The notes: generated from the sequence alone by a model not told the origin. DNA of 64,000 bases from Variovorax sp. S12S4 (GCF_023195515.1 NZ_JALPKR020000002.1:3759001-3823000); one strand, 5' to 3'. Positions 16,787 to 28,771 are shown, counted from the stretch's first letter. Made by a program: numbers and translations.

Positions 16787-17890
16787 ATGACCTTGGAAGA
16801 AATTCGAGCTCGCTTCTCTGAACTGCGTGCCAAAGGCATGCGCCACAAGGATGCCGCCGCCGCCATGGGCTTGTCCGAAGGCGCGGCCATTGCGGCGCAC
16901 ACAGGCGCGCACGACAAGGCCCTGCGCGCCACGCGGCTCAACGGCCCATGGGTCGAACTGCTGCAGGCACTGGAGCTGTGCGGCCCGGTGCTTGCGCTGA
17001 CGCGCAACGAGACCACGGTGCACGAGAAAACGGGCGTCTACGAGAAAGTCTCCGGCAGCGACAAGCTGGGGCTCGCGTTGGGCGAGGCCATCGACCTGCG
17101 CCTTTTCTTCAGCCGCTGGCACGCAGGCTTTGCGGTGAATGAAGCGGCGGCCAATGCGGGCGTGCCGCCTTCGCTGAGCCTGCAGTTCTTCAATGCGCAG
17201 GGCGTGGCGGTCCACAAGATCTTCGCGCGGGACGCCACGGACCGCGATGCATTCCAATCGGTCATCGACACGTACACCGCACCGGAAAGCACGGTGCAGT
17301 TCGAGCCGGCTGAAGACAAGGCCGTACCGCGCGACGACGGCACCATCGATGCACGCGGTCTCTCCGATGCATGGCGGGCCATGCAGGACACGCACGAGTT
17401 CTTCGGGCTGCTGAACAAGTTCGAGGCCGAGCGCCAGCAGAGCTTTCGCCTGACCGAAGGCGAGTTCACGCAACGCGCCGAACTGCACGCCGTTCGCGAC
17501 CTGCTGCTCGAGGCGTCTTTCGACGGCACGCCGATCATGGTGTTCGTGAGCAGCCCCGGCTGCATACAGATTCACAGCGGCCCGGTGTCGCGGATCGAGC
17601 CGATGGAAATACCCAGCAGAGACGGGAACGCGCCGCCCGTTCGCTGGCTCAACGTGCTCGACACCGGCTTCAACCTGCATCTGCGGGAGGACTGCATCCA
17701 GAACGTGTGGATCGTCGAAAAGCCCACCAGCGACGGCATCGTCACCTCCGTCGAGGCCTTCGACAAGGACGGTGAGCTGATGGCCATGTTCTTCGGCGCG
17801 CGCAAGCCCGGCGTGCCCGAGCGCGAAGAGTGGCGCCGCATCGTGCGGAATCTTCCGCGTTCAACTCGGGCGACCGCGCAGTCCGCGTGA
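16787..17890 (+). CDS. hmuS: Hemin-degrading factor HmuS/HemS
   Basis: 367 residues from the ATG 44 bp after hmuR; the frame is open further upstream but within hmuR. Two tandem HemS repeats are visible, each beginning with a paired helix region and running into a beta core (LALTRNETTVHEKTGVYEKV in the first, GTPIMVFVSSPGCIQIHSGP in the second). Cytoplasmic HmuS receives heme from HmuUV and breaks it down or hands it on, releasing iron. Confidence 0.92.
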   Translation: MTLEEIRARFSELRAKGMRHKDAAAAMGLSEGAAIAAHTGAHDKALRATRLNGPWVELLQALELCGPVLALTRNETTVHEKTGVYEKVSGSDKLGLALGEAIDLRLFFSRWHAGFAVNEAAANAGVPPSLSLQFFNAQGVAVHKIFARDATDRDAFQSVIDTYTAPESTVQFEPAEDKAVPRDDGTIDARGLSDAWRAMQDTHEFFGLLNKFEAERQQSFRLTEGEFTQRAELHAVRDLLLEASFDGTPIMVFVSSPGCIQIHSGPVSRIEPMEIPSRDGNAPPVRWLNVLDTGFNLHLREDCIQNVWIVEKPTSDGIVTSVEAFDKDGELMAMFFGARKPGVPEREEWRRIVRNLPRSTRATAQSA

Positions 17891-17935
17891 ACATCGCCAA
17901 AGACGCATCGTGCCTTGACTGTGATCCGATATCCA

Positions 17936-18835
17936 ATGAGCGAACTTCACCTTGATCCGACTCCTTGCGCTGTGCATCGCCGCAAAGCGCTGCGCCTTCT
18001 CTCGGCCGCTTCGTTCGGTGCCGCCGCGCTGCCCTTGTTCGCACAGTCGGCAAAGCTTCCGAGGCTGGTAACCGTGAGCGGTGCCATCACCGAGGTGGTG
18101 TATGCGCTCGGCGCGGAGGGCCAGCTCGTCGGCACCGACACCACCAGCCTTTACCCGGCTGCCGCACGCGGCACGCCCAAGGTCGGCTACATGCGGCAGC
18201 TGTCCGCCGAGGGGCTGCTGTCGCTGAAGCCCGATGCGATCATCGCGACCAATGAATCCGGCCCTGCGGTCGTGCTCGACCAGGTTCGCAGCGCCGGGGT
18301 CAAGATCGAGGTCATCGAGGCCGACCACACCTGGGGCGAGGTGCAGCGCAAGGTGCAGGCCGTTGGCCGTGCGGCCGCCAGGGAGGCGCAGGCGCGTGAA
18401 CTGCAGGCCAGGCTCGATGCCGAATGGGCGCAGGTGCAGCAGCGCATCGGCGCTGCGAAGGGGCGCAAGCCGAAGGTGCTCTTCGTGCTGTCGCACAGCG
18501 CGAGTCCGCAGGTGTCGGGCGAGAAGACGGCGGCGCATTCGGTGATCGGCTTTGCGGGCGGCGTCAATGCGATGAGCGGCTTCCAGGGCTACCGTCCGAT
18601 GACGGCCGAGGCTATGGCCAGCGCCGCGCCCGACGTCATCCTCACGAGCACCCAGAGTATCGAAGCCCACGGCGGCGTCGACCGGTTCTGGCAACGGCCC
18701 GAGCTCGCGCTTACGCCGGCTTATAGAAAGCGCGCGCTGATCACGCAGGACGCCTTGCTGCTGCTCGGCTTCGGTCCGCGCCTGCCGGCGGCGATCGGCG
18801 AGCTCCACGAGAAATTCCAGGCGGCGCTGGCATGA
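17936..18835 (+). CDS. hmuT: Heme ABC transporter periplasmic binding protein HmuT
   Basis: 299 residues from the ATG at 17936. The N-terminus HRRKALRLLSAASFGAAALP is a signal with a twin-arginine-like start, ending near FAQSA. The body is a class III binding protein: ITEVVYALGAEGQLVGTD, then SLKPDAIIATNESGP, and a C-terminal lobe with GFGPRLPAAIGEL. It binds heme in the periplasm and delivers it to HmuU. The stop overlaps an ATG (ATGA) at 18832, the likely original start of hmuU. Confidence 0.9.
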   Translation: MSELHLDPTPCAVHRRKALRLLSAASFGAAALPLFAQSAKLPRLVTVSGAITEVVYALGAEGQLVGTDTTSLYPAAARGTPKVGYMRQLSAEGLLSLKPDAIIATNESGPAVVLDQVRSAGVKIEVIEADHTWGEVQRKVQAVGRAAAREAQARELQARLDAEWAQVQQRIGAAKGRKPKVLFVLSHSASPQVSGEKTAAHSVIGFAGGVNAMSGFQGYRPMTAEAMASAAPDVILTSTQSIEAHGGVDRFWQRPELALTPAYRKRALITQDALLLLGFGPRLPAAIGELHEKFQAALA

Positions 18836-18863
18836 GCCAGCGCCTCGGTTTTGGAACCGTGTT

Positions 18864-19874
18864 GTGCGGCAGCATCTGCCGTTGCTCGCGGTGGCCTTTG
18901 CAACGGGAGCGATTTCGGGCGCCTATGCGATCAGTCTCTCGCAGCTCTGGAATGTGTTGGCCTCAGTGGGGCAGGGCAGTGCGGGCAATCCGTCGCCCGA
19001 GCACCTGGTGTTCCTCAACATTCGCCTGCCGCGGCTGATCCTCGGCATGGCGGCCGGCGCCGGGCTCGGCATGGCGGGCACCCTGATGCAGGGCCTGTTC
19101 CGCAATCCCTTGGCAGACCCCGGGCTGATCGGCATCAGCAGCGGGGCGGCGCTGGCAGCGGGCATCACCATCGTGCTCGGTGCCTGGTTCTGGCCCGTGC
19201 TGCCGCGCACGCTGGGAAGCTGGACACTGGTGGCCATGGCCTTCGGCGGCGGCTTCATCGTGACCCTGCTGATCTACGGCCTTTCCCGCAGCGAAGGCGG
19301 CACGCGCATGGCGCTGATGCTGCTGGCGGGCATTGCCATCAACGCGCTGGCAAGCGCAGGGCTCGGCCTGCTGAGTGTCATGGCCACCGACGAGCAGTTG
19401 CGCAGCCTGCAGTTCTGGCTCCTGGGCAGCCTGGGAGGCGCGCGCTGGAGCGCGGTGTTGCTCGTGTGCGCGGCGGTGTTTCTTTCTTGCTGGGCGGCGG
19501 CTGCACTTGCTTCGCCGCTGAACGCCATTGCGCTCGGCGAGGCGCAGGCGGCGCTGCTCGGGGTGGACGTCGAGCGCACCAAGCGGCGCGCCGTCGTCAT
19601 CACGGCGGTGGCCGTGGGGGCGATAACGGCCACGACCGGAATCATCGGCTTCATCGGGCTGATTGCGCCGCACTGGGTGCGCATGCTGGCCGGGCCTGAT
19701 CACCGCGTGGTGCTGCCGGCCTCGGCTCTGGTGGGCGCCGTGCTGGTGCTTGCAGCCGATACGGTGGCGCGGACCGTGATTGCGCCTGCCGAGTTGCCGC
19801 TGGGCGTGCTCACCGCGTTCATCGGTGTGCCCGTGTTCTTGCTGATGCTGCGGCATTTCAGGGGGCGCATATGA
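18864..19874 (+). CDS. hmuU: Heme ABC transporter permease HmuU (FecCD family)
   Basis: 336 residues from a GTG at 18864, with about nine membrane spans. FecCD family marks include NIRLPRLILGMAAGAGLGMA, LMQGLFRNPLADPGLIGIS and, near the end, GIIGFIGLIAPHWVRML. The better-placed ATG at 18832 (overlapping the hmuT stop) reads MSQRLGFGTVL and then leaves the frame at TTGTGCGG; one missing base near 18865 would join it to RQHLPLLAVAF. Either the GTG is used or a base is missing. It forms the channel for heme import with HmuV. Confidence 0.9.
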   Translation: MRQHLPLLAVAFATGAISGAYAISLSQLWNVLASVGQGSAGNPSPEHLVFLNIRLPRLILGMAAGAGLGMAGTLMQGLFRNPLADPGLIGISSGAALAAGITIVLGAWFWPVLPRTLGSWTLVAMAFGGGFIVTLLIYGLSRSEGGTRMALMLLAGIAINALASAGLGLLSVMATDEQLRSLQFWLLGSLGGARWSAVLLVCAAVFLSCWAAAALASPLNAIALGEAQAALLGVDVERTKRRAVVITAVAVGAITATTGIIGFIGLIAPHWVRMLAGPDHRVVLPASALVGAVLVLAADTVARTVIAPAELPLGVLTAFIGVPVFLLMLRHFRGRI

Positions 19875-20677
19875 CGTCGGCCGAGCACAACCGGGCGCCG
19901 CTGCTGTCGTGCGCGGAGGTGGAGGTTCGCATGGGCGCCAAACTGCTGCTGGCCAACGCCTCGGTAAACCTGGCGCCGGGCCGCGTGACGGCCATCCTCG
20001 GCCCGAACGGCGCGGGCAAGTCGACCCTTCTGTCGGTGCTTTCAGGCCAGCGCGAGCCGACGCGGGGCAGGGTTGTGCTCGACGGCCGGCCGCTCGCGGA
20101 CCATGGCATGGCGGCGCTGGCGTTGCGTCGCGCGCTGATGCCGCAGGAAAGCGCGGTCGCGTTCGACTTCACCGCGCAGGACATCGTCGCACTCGGCCGC
20201 TATCCGCACCGCCGCGCACCGGCTCGAGACGAAGACGACATCATCGGCCGCGCCATGGCGCTGACCGATGTCACGGCGCTGGCGACCCGCATCCTCAATA
20301 CCTTGTCGGGCGGCGAAAAAGCCCGGGTTCATCTGGCGCGTGCGCTGGCGCAGCTGTGGCATCCGCGTCCGGACGGCGCCACCCGCTGGCTGCTGCTCGA
20401 CGAGCCCACTGCGGCGCTGGACCTCGCGCACCAGCATTCGGCAATGCGGCTGCTTCGGGCCTGGGCGGCGCAGGGCGTGGGTGTGGTCGCCGTGCTGCAT
20501 GACCTGAATCTCGCGCGCCGGTACGCCGACGAGGTCGTGGTGCTCGGTGCGGCGGAGGGGCTGCGGCAGGGGCCAACGGCCGAAGTGCTGCAGCCGGAGT
20601 TGATCGAGGCGGTCTGGGGCATGCCCTGCCAGCCGGTCAGCAGTGCCGATGGAACGCTGCAATACCTGTTTGGCTAG
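19871..20677 (+). CDS. hmuV: Heme ABC transporter ATP-binding protein HmuV
   Basis: 268 residues, overlapping the hmuU stop by 4 bp (ATGA). Walker A is GPNGAGKST near residue 40, the Q-loop lies in ALMPQESAVAFDF, the signature is LSGGEKARVHLARAL, and Walker B is WLLLDEPTAALDLAHQHS. It hydrolyses ATP to drive heme through HmuU. It is the last gene of the heme operon. Confidence 0.94.
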   Translation: MTSAEHNRAPLLSCAEVEVRMGAKLLLANASVNLAPGRVTAILGPNGAGKSTLLSVLSGQREPTRGRVVLDGRPLADHGMAALALRRALMPQESAVAFDFTAQDIVALGRYPHRRAPARDEDDIIGRAMALTDVTALATRILNTLSGGEKARVHLARALAQLWHPRPDGATRWLLLDEPTAALDLAHQHSAMRLLRAWAAQGVGVVAVLHDLNLARRYADEVVVLGAAEGLRQGPTAEVLQPELIEAVWGMPCQPVSSADGTLQYLFG

Positions 20678-20713
20678 CGGGCGAGCGATGCCGTTGAAGC
20701 TGGCGCTTCAGCT

Positions 20714-21535
20714 TCAGTAGGTCAGCCGCTCGGGCTTCAACTCCTGCAGGATGGTGGTGGCAATTTCCTCGATCGACTTGGTGGTCGTCGAAAGCCACCG
20801 GATGCCGGCCCGGCGCATCATGGCTTCGGCCTCGCTCACCTCGTTGCGGCAGTTCTCGAGGCTGGCGTAGCGCGAATCCGGCCGGCGTTCATTGCGGATC
20901 TGGCTCAGCCGCTCGGGCTGGATGGTCAGCCCGAAGATCTTCTTGCGATGGGGCATCAAGGCCGGCGGCAGCTGGCGGCGCTCGAAATCTTCAGGAATCA
21001 ACGGGTAGTTGGCGGCCTTCAGGCCATGCTGCATGGCCAGGTAGAGCGAGGTTGGCGTCTTGCCGCTTCGGCTCACGCCCACCAGGATCACGTCCGCGCC
21101 TTCCAGGTCGCGGTTGCTCTGGCCGTCGTCGTGCGCCAGGCTGAAGTCGATGGCGGCGATGCGGGCGTCGTATTCCTTGCTCTTGCTGACGTCGCTGAAG
21201 CGGCCGATGCGGTGGTTCGACTTCACGGCCAGTTCAATTTCGAGCGGCCGCACGAAGGTGCCGAACATGTCGAGCAGCATGCCCTTGCAGCCGGTCTCGA
21301 TGACTTCAAGCACTTCCATGTTGGCCAGCGTGGTGAAGACGATGGGGCGCACGCCCTCGAGCTCGGCCGTGTGGTTGATCTGCCGTACTGCCTGGTGCGC
21401 CTTGTCGACCGTGTCGGTAAAAGGCAGCCGGACATGGCGCGGTTTCATCTCGAACTGCGCGAGCACGGCGTTACCGAAAGTTTCAGCGGTGATGCCGGTG
21501 CCGTCTGAAATGAAGAAAACAGTGCGTGTATGCAT
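20714..21535 (-). CDS. ppsR: Phosphoenolpyruvate synthase regulatory protein (PSRP)
   Basis: 273 residues from the ATG at 21535 ([20 protein letters not shown]). The P-loop-like [15 protein letters not shown] is near residue 155. This bifunctional enzyme (DUF299) inactivates PEP synthase by ADP-dependent threonine phosphorylation and reactivates it by phosphorolysis. It is divergent from its target ppsA across a 191-bp gap, the usual arrangement. The upstream in-frame extension to 21694 is not family-like. Confidence 0.94.
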   Translation of the reverse strand: MHTRTVFFISDGTGITAETFGNAVLAQFEMKPRHVRLPFTDTVDKAHQAVRQINHTAELEGVRPIVFTTLANMEVLEVIETGCKGMLLDMFGTFVRPLEIELAVKSNHRIGRFSDVSKSKEYDARIAAIDFSLAHDDGQSNRDLEGADVILVGVSRSGKTPTSLYLAMQHGLKAANYPLIPEDFERRQLPPALMPHRKKIFGLTIQPERLSQIRNERRPDSRYASLENCRNEVSEAEAMMRRAGIRWLSTTTKSIEEIATTILQELKPERLTY

Positions 21536-21726
21536 GGTGTAGCTCTTGCGGCCTTGTCCTGCGGCGCGTGCAATCTCGCCACGCCTACAATCCGGGCCAT
21601 TATCGGGAATCCGCTTTCCCTTGACCCAATTCTTTCCATGCACGCCGCGCCAGCACCCAAAGCAACGACAACGATCGTGCCGCGCCGCCTGCATGCAGCA
21701 CCGGTTTCAACTTCTGGAGCTTTCCC

Positions 21727-24120
<2,394 letters not shown>

Positions 24121-24128
24121 CGAAAAAA

Positions 24129-24146
24129 GGGCGGTTGTAACCGCCC
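24129..24146. terminator. Weak hairpin after ppsA
   Basis: Inverted repeat GGGCGGTT / AACCGCCC 8 bp after the stop, preceded by an A run but without a T tail on the plus strand. The rest of the 24121-24325 gap holds another small dyad (GGGAATCCCC...GGGGAAATTCCC, about 24161-24185) and no gene I can recognise. Confidence 0.4.
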
Positions 24147-24325
24147 GGTAAGGCGGTCGTGGGAATCCCCATTGGGGAAATTCCCGCTTCCGCAGGGCAC
24201 AAATGAATCAAAATGTGTTCTTTATGCCAGACTTGTGACGCTCACAAGGGCGGCAGTCGCTTGCGGGTTGCGCATGGCGAAATTGCCAGTCGCGCAAACC
24301 GGCGGTACATCGCGGAAGAAACATC

Positions 24326-24880
24326 ATGATTCTTGTCAAGACAGAAGCCGGACAGCAGGTGTTCAAGGACCGTTCGGTGCCGCTTTCGCCGCGCCAGCGC
24401 ACGGCGTTCATCCTGTTCGACGGCAAGCGCTCGGTCGATGAGGTGCTGGCTGCGGGAAACGGCATTGCACGCGAAGAGATCGACCAGATGGTCGACCTGG
24501 GGCTGCTCCAGCCAGCGGCGGGAAGCAAAGCGGCTGCGTCGCCCAAGGCACCCGAACCCGCCACCGCAAGCAAGACGGCGGCAACCGCCGCGCCGCAGCC
24601 TTCCGGCGGAAGCAGGCCACCCGAGTCAGCAAAGCCGAAACCGGCCGAACCCGCGCCCGCGGCCGCGCCCGCTGCGGGCCGCAGCAGGCAGCAGCGCTAC
24701 AAGGACGCCTATCCCATCGCCACCCAGCTGACCGGAGCCCTCGGGCTGATGGGCTTCCGGCTCAACCTGCAGGTCGAAGGCACCACCAGCTATGAAGATC
24801 TGGTGGCGCTGGCGCCCAAGATTCGCGCCGCGGTGGGCGCCGAGAAGGCGGCCGCCCTCGACAAGGCCTTGAACGACTGA
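24326..24880 (+). CDS. Unknown protein with Ala/Pro-rich linker
   Basis: 184 residues. The N-terminal 65 residues look like a compact winged-helix-sized domain ([20 protein letters not shown], then [11 protein letters not shown]). About 50 residues of Ala/Pro/Lys-rich linker follow. The C-terminal 70 residues are helical ([19 protein letters not shown], then [20 protein letters not shown]). No signal peptide or membrane span is seen. The N-terminal part resembles the small regulatory domain of response proteins from Comamonadaceae that I cannot name. It lies 115 bp before rpsF on the same strand. Confidence 0.7.
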   Translation: MILVKTEAGQQVFKDRSVPLSPRQRTAFILFDGKRSVDEVLAAGNGIAREEIDQMVDLGLLQPAAGSKAAASPKAPEPATASKTAATAAPQPSGGSRPPESAKPKPAEPAPAAAPAAGRSRQQRYKDAYPIATQLTGALGLMGFRLNLQVEGTTSYEDLVALAPKIRAAVGAEKAAALDKALND

Positions 24881-24995
24881 GCGCTGGACCAACGCCGTGC
24901 CTATAGTGCTACAATCGCTGGCTTTGCCTTGCCACACTGCGCCCGACGCTGCAGGTGGCTTTTCCTCTTCCACGGAAGAATCCACAAGGAGTGCC

Positions 24996-25370
24996 ATGCG
25001 TCACTACGAAATCATTTTGCTGATCCACCCGGATCAGAGCGAACAAGTTCCGGCCATGCTGGAGCGCTACAAGGGCCTGATCACGGCCGGCGGCGGCAAA
25101 GTCCACCGCGTTGAAGACTGGGGCCGCCGTCAGCTGGCCTACCAGATCAACAAGCTCAACAAGGCGCACTACCTGTGCGTCAACATTGAAGCCGAACAAG
25201 CCGTGATGGGCGAACTCGAACACGCGTTCAAGTTCAACGACGCCGTGCTGCGCCACCTCACCGTCCAGAAGAAGAAGGCCGAAACCGGTCCTTCGTCGAT
25301 GATGAAGACGGTCGAGCGCGAAGAAGCCCGCAAGGCCCAGCAGGCCGAGTACGCCGCCAACAACAGCTGA
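24996..25370 (+). CDS. rpsF: 30S ribosomal protein S6
   Basis: 124 residues from the ATG at 24996 ([19 protein letters not shown]), with AAGGAG upstream. The fold is complete: [20 protein letters not shown] and then [19 protein letters not shown]. The tail is acidic and lysine-rich. It is the first gene of rpsF-priB-rpsR-rplI. A TACAAT at 24910-24915 may be the -10 of the operon. Confidence 0.97.
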   Translation: MRHYEIILLIHPDQSEQVPAMLERYKGLITAGGGKVHRVEDWGRRQLAYQINKLNKAHYLCVNIEAEQAVMGELEHAFKFNDAVLRHLTVQKKKAETGPSSMMKTVEREEARKAQQAEYAANNS

Positions 25371-25374
25371 TGGC

Positions 25375-25692
25375 GTGACCGCTGCCGCTGCTGCGGCAAC
25401 CGGGGTCAATCAGCTCCTGCTGACAGCCTCCGTTGCCGAACTCGGAACCTTGCGATACACGCCCGCCGGCCTTCCCGCCATCGACCTGAAGCTCGAACAC
25501 GAGTCGACGCTTCAGGAGGCAGGAAAAGCCAGGCAGGTGAAAACGGCCCTCAAGGCCGTTGCCTTCGGCGCCATCGCCGAACGGCTCGCAACGCAGTCGA
25601 TGGGTAGTCTCTGGTGTTTTCAGGGATTTCTCGCGACACCGGGCAACGGCAAGCATCCGGTCCTGCACATTCAGGATTTTCAGCAAAATTAA
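25375..25692 (+). CDS. priB: Primosomal replication protein N (PriB)
   Basis: 105 residues from a GTG 4 bp after the rpsF stop. It has a single OB-fold: NQLLLTASVAELGTLRYTPAG followed by LPAIDLKLEHES and a C-terminal HPVLHIQDFQQN. PriB binds single-stranded DNA and helps PriA reload the replisome. Its position between rpsF and rpsR is standard in beta- and gammaproteobacteria. Confidence 0.92.
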   Translation: MTAAAAAATGVNQLLLTASVAELGTLRYTPAGLPAIDLKLEHESTLQEAGKARQVKTALKAVAFGAIAERLATQSMGSLWCFQGFLATPGNGKHPVLHIQDFQQN

Positions 25693-25713
25693 TTTTCGAC
25701 AAGAGGTCCCCAA

Positions 25714-25995
25714 ATGGCCACGTTCAAGAAATTCAACAAAGACAAGCGCCCGAAGCGCAACACCCAGTCGCTGCTGTTCAAGCGCAAGCGCTTCTGCCGC
25801 TTCACCGTCGCTGGCGTCGAGGAAATCGACTACAAGGACATCGACACGCTGCGTGACTTCATCAGCGAAAACGGCAAGATCATCCCCGCACGCCTGACCG
25901 GCACGCGCGCGATCTACCAGCGCCAGCTCAACACCGCGATCAAGCGCGCACGCTTCCTCGCGATGGTGCCGTACAGCGATCAGCACCGCGTCTAA
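25714..25995 (+). CDS. rpsR: 30S ribosomal protein S18
   Basis: 93 residues with the S18 core [20 protein letters not shown], then [19 protein letters not shown] and [16 protein letters not shown] clear AGAGG precedes the ATG. It pairs with S6 on the 30S platform and is encoded in the same operon. Confidence 0.97.
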   Translation: MATFKKFNKDKRPKRNTQSLLFKRKRFCRFTVAGVEEIDYKDIDTLRDFISENGKIIPARLTGTRAIYQRQLNTAIKRARFLAMVPYSDQHRV

Positions 25996-26007
25996 GGAGC
26001 AAGCACC

Positions 26008-26460
26008 ATGCAAATCATTCTTCTGGACAAGGTTGTCAACGTCGGTGGCCTGGGCGATATCGTCAAGGTCAAGGACGGCTACGCACGCAACTTCCTGATT
26101 CCGTCGGGCCGCGCCCGCCGCGCCACCGCTGCCAACAAGGCCGAATTCGAAGCCAAGCGCGCCGAACTCGAAAAGGCTGCGGCCGCCAAGCTGGCCGAAT
26201 CGCAAGCGCAGGGCGAGAAGCTCGGCGGCACGACCATCAAGCTGACCCAAAAGGCTGGCGTTGACGGCCGTCTGTTCGGCTCGGTCACCAACGGCGACAT
26301 CGCCGAAGAGCTCGGCAAGCAAGGCTACAAGGTTGCCAAGTCGCAAGTGCGCCTGCCCAACGGCCCGATCAAGGTCGTCGGCGACAGCACCGTGAGCGTT
26401 GCGCTGCACACTGACGTGGTGGTCGACATCACCGTGACGGTCTACGGCGAAACCGCCTGA
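26008..26460 (+). CDS. rplI: 50S ribosomal protein L9
   Basis: 150 residues. The N-terminal RNA-binding domain has [17 protein letters not shown] and [16 protein letters not shown] long connecting helix ([19 protein letters not shown]) leads to the C-terminal domain ([16 protein letters not shown]). It ends the ribosomal operon, 12 bp after rpsR, and is followed by a strong terminator. Confidence 0.97.
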   Translation: MQIILLDKVVNVGGLGDIVKVKDGYARNFLIPSGRARRATAANKAEFEAKRAELEKAAAAKLAESQAQGEKLGGTTIKLTQKAGVDGRLFGSVTNGDIAEELGKQGYKVAKSQVRLPNGPIKVVGDSTVSVALHTDVVVDITVTVYGETA

Positions 26461-26487
26461 TCGTCTGCGGCGCCTTGTGCGCTGCCG

Positions 26488-26518
26488 CAAAAGCCGCCTC
26501 CGGGCGGCTTTTGTTTTT
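26488..26518 (+). terminator. Rho-independent terminator of the rpsF-rplI operon
   Basis: Perfect 11-bp stem CAAAAGCCGCC / GGCGGCTTTTG with loop TCCG, then a TTTTTG run. Confidence 0.9.
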
Positions 26519-26630
26519 GTGCCTCTGGGTTTTCCACTCCGTTGCACCGGAAGATCACCGTTTATTCACAACCTTGTCCACACGCGCAACGCCGCGCGCG
26601 GCTTAGCATGCAGGGTTGCAAGGGAAGTCC

Positions 26631-28037
26631 ATGTCCGCCGTTTTCTCCTATGCCGACAATGACCCGTCGGCCGATCGCCAAGTCGCCAAACTCCGCATTC
26701 CGCCTCACTCGATCGAGGCCGAGTCGAGCGTGCTCGGCGGCCTGCTGCTCGACAACGGCGCATGGGACCGCATGGGCGACCTGTTGGTGGACGGCGACTT
26801 CTACCGCCACGAACACAAGCTGATCTACGCGGCCATCGGCGGGCTGATCAATGCCAGCAAGCCGGCCGACGTCATCACGGTCTACGAGCAGCTGCAGGGC
26901 CTGGGCAAGGCCGAGGAAATTGGCGGACTGGTCTACCTGAACTCGCTCGCGCAATACGTGCCAAGCGCGAGCAACATTCGCCGCTACGCCGAGATCGTGC
27001 GCGAGCGCTCCATCCTGCGAAAACTGGTGTCCGCGAGCGACGAGATCGCGACCAACGCCTTCAACACGCAGGGCAAGTCGGTCGACAAGATCCTGGACGA
27101 GGCCGAGCAGAAGATCTTCAACATCGGCGAAGAAGGCACGCGGATGAAGCAGGGCTTCCAGAGCATGGACGCCCTGGTGGTCGAACTGCTCGACCGCGTG
27201 ACCGAGATGGCCGAGAACCCGAACGACATCACGGGCGTGCGCACGGGCTTCTACGAGTTCGACAAGATGACCTCGGGCCTGCAGCCGGGCGACATGATCG
27301 TGCTGGCCGCGCGTCCCTCCATGGGCAAGACCTCGCTGGCCATCAACATCGCCGAGCACGTGGCCCTGAACGAAGGACTGCCGGTGGCGGTCTTCTCGAT
27401 GGAAATGGGTGCCTCGCAGTTGGCGGTGCGTATCGTCGGCTCGATCGGGCGCATCGACCAGGGGCACCTGCGCACCGGCAAGCTCAGCGACGAAGAGTGG
27501 CCGCGCCTGACAGAGGCCATCGAGAAGCTGCGCAACGTGTCGCTGCACATCGACGAAACGCCCGGCCTCTCTACCAGTGAGCTGCGGGCCAATGCACGCC
27601 GGCTCGCGCGGCAGTACGGGCGGCTCGGCCTGATCGTGGTCGACTACCTGCAGCTCATGTCGACCAGCATGAGCGGCGACGAGAACCGCGCGACCGCGGT
27701 GGGCGAAATCTCCCGCGGCCTGAAGATGCTCGCCAAGGAACTCAAGTGCCCGGTGATCGCGCTGTCGCAGTTGAGCCGCGGCGTTGAAAGCCGTACCGAC
27801 AAGCGCCCCATGATGAGCGACTTGCGCGAATCCGGCGCCATCGAGCAGGACGCGGACATCATCATGTTCATCTACCGCGACGACTACTACGACAAGAACA
27901 GCAAGGAGCCGGGCGTGGCCGAGGTGATCATCAGCAAGCACCGGAACGGGCCCACGGGCACCGTGAAGCTGGCTTTCCTGAAGCCGCTCACCAAGTTCGA
28001 GAATCTGGCCAGCTACGGCAGCAGCGACGACTATTGA
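26631..28037 (+). CDS. dnaB: Replicative DNA helicase DnaB
   Basis: 468 residues from the ATG at 26631 with AGGGAAG upstream. The N-terminal DnaG-binding domain begins LRIPPHSIEAESSVLGGLL. The RecA-like domain has Walker A ARPSMGKTSLAINIA near 230, Walker B GLIVVDYLQLMS, and the DnaB C-terminal signature SQLSRGVESRTDKRPMMSDL. It unwinds DNA at the fork as a hexamer. Its last 7 bp overlap the convergent WYL regulator gene. Confidence 0.96.
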   Translation: MSAVFSYADNDPSADRQVAKLRIPPHSIEAESSVLGGLLLDNGAWDRMGDLLVDGDFYRHEHKLIYAAIGGLINASKPADVITVYEQLQGLGKAEEIGGLVYLNSLAQYVPSASNIRRYAEIVRERSILRKLVSASDEIATNAFNTQGKSVDKILDEAEQKIFNIGEEGTRMKQGFQSMDALVVELLDRVTEMAENPNDITGVRTGFYEFDKMTSGLQPGDMIVLAARPSMGKTSLAINIAEHVALNEGLPVAVFSMEMGASQLAVRIVGSIGRIDQGHLRTGKLSDEEWPRLTEAIEKLRNVSLHIDETPGLSTSELRANARRLARQYGRLGLIVVDYLQLMSTSMSGDENRATAVGEISRGLKMLAKELKCPVIALSQLSRGVESRTDKRPMMSDLRESGAIEQDADIIMFIYRDDYYDKNSKEPGVAEVIISKHRNGPTGTVKLAFLKPLTKFENLASYGSSDDY

Positions 28038-28771
28038 CGCTGCGGACTTGGCGTGGCCGCTGCTGTTTCCGCAGCGTTGCATTCGGCCGCAGCCCGCGCC
28101 TTCAGTTGGCGCATCATGTCGGCCAGTGTCTTGCCCGCTTCGTCGCGAAACCGCTCCGGCAGCACATCGACCGCATCCATGCGGTCGAGGCGAAAACCTC
28201 GAAAGTCGCTGCGCAGCTCGCACCAAGTCGAAAGCGTCCAGACCTTGCCCCAGTAGAAGCAGCCGAGCGGACGCACAGTGCGCTCGCTGGCATCGCCCGA
28301 TACATCGCGATAGCTGAGGCGCAGCTTCTGGTGCGCTTCGACGGCCTCGCGCAAGATCTGCAGCCTGGCTCGGATGGTGTCATCCAAGCCCAGCGCGGGC
28401 GCATAGAGCGCCAGCGCCTCAGCCGACACGCGTGCCGCCGCCGGCAGCACCGAAAGAATCTTGCCCAGCCCCGTTTCGATGTTGCGCGCCAGCGCCGGAT
28501 CGACCCAGCTCTGCGCGAGCCGGGCCGCGGCCACGAGGGCGGACGCCTCTTCCTGGCTGAACATCAGCGGCGGCAGTTCGAAGCCCGCACCAAGCCTGTA
28601 GCCCACGCCCGCTTCGCCTTCGATGGGCACGCCCTGGTGCTGAAGGTCGGCGACGTCGCGGTACACGGTGCGTTCCGACACTTCCAGGCGCTGCGCCAGG
28701 AAGGCGGCCGTGGTGAGCCGCCGGCCACGGATGATCTGCACGAGCTGGAACAGGCGGTCGGCGCGGCGCAT
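28031..28771 (-). CDS. YafY-type transcriptional regulator (HTH plus WYL domain)
   Basis: 246 residues. A DeoR-like winged helix is at 1-60 (RRLTTAAFLAQRLEVSERTV, YRDVADLQ). A WYL domain follows, with SYRDVSGDASERTVRPLGCF and TLSTWCELRSDFRGFRLDRM. Such proteins bind DNA and sense a ligand, often a nucleic acid, through the WYL fold. It is the last gene of a four-gene minus-strand group and is overlapped by 1 bp with the MGMT-like gene, so it may be autoregulated. Confidence 0.88.
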   Translation of the reverse strand: MRRADRLFQLVQIIRGRRLTTAAFLAQRLEVSERTVYRDVADLQHQGVPIEGEAGVGYRLGAGFELPPLMFSQEEASALVAAARLAQSWVDPALARNIETGLGKILSVLPAAARVSAEALALYAPALGLDDTIRARLQILREAVEAHQKLRLSYRDVSGDASERTVRPLGCFYWGKVWTLSTWCELRSDFRGFRLDRMDAVDVLPERFRDEAGKTLADMMRQLKARAAAECNAAETAAATPSPQRQ

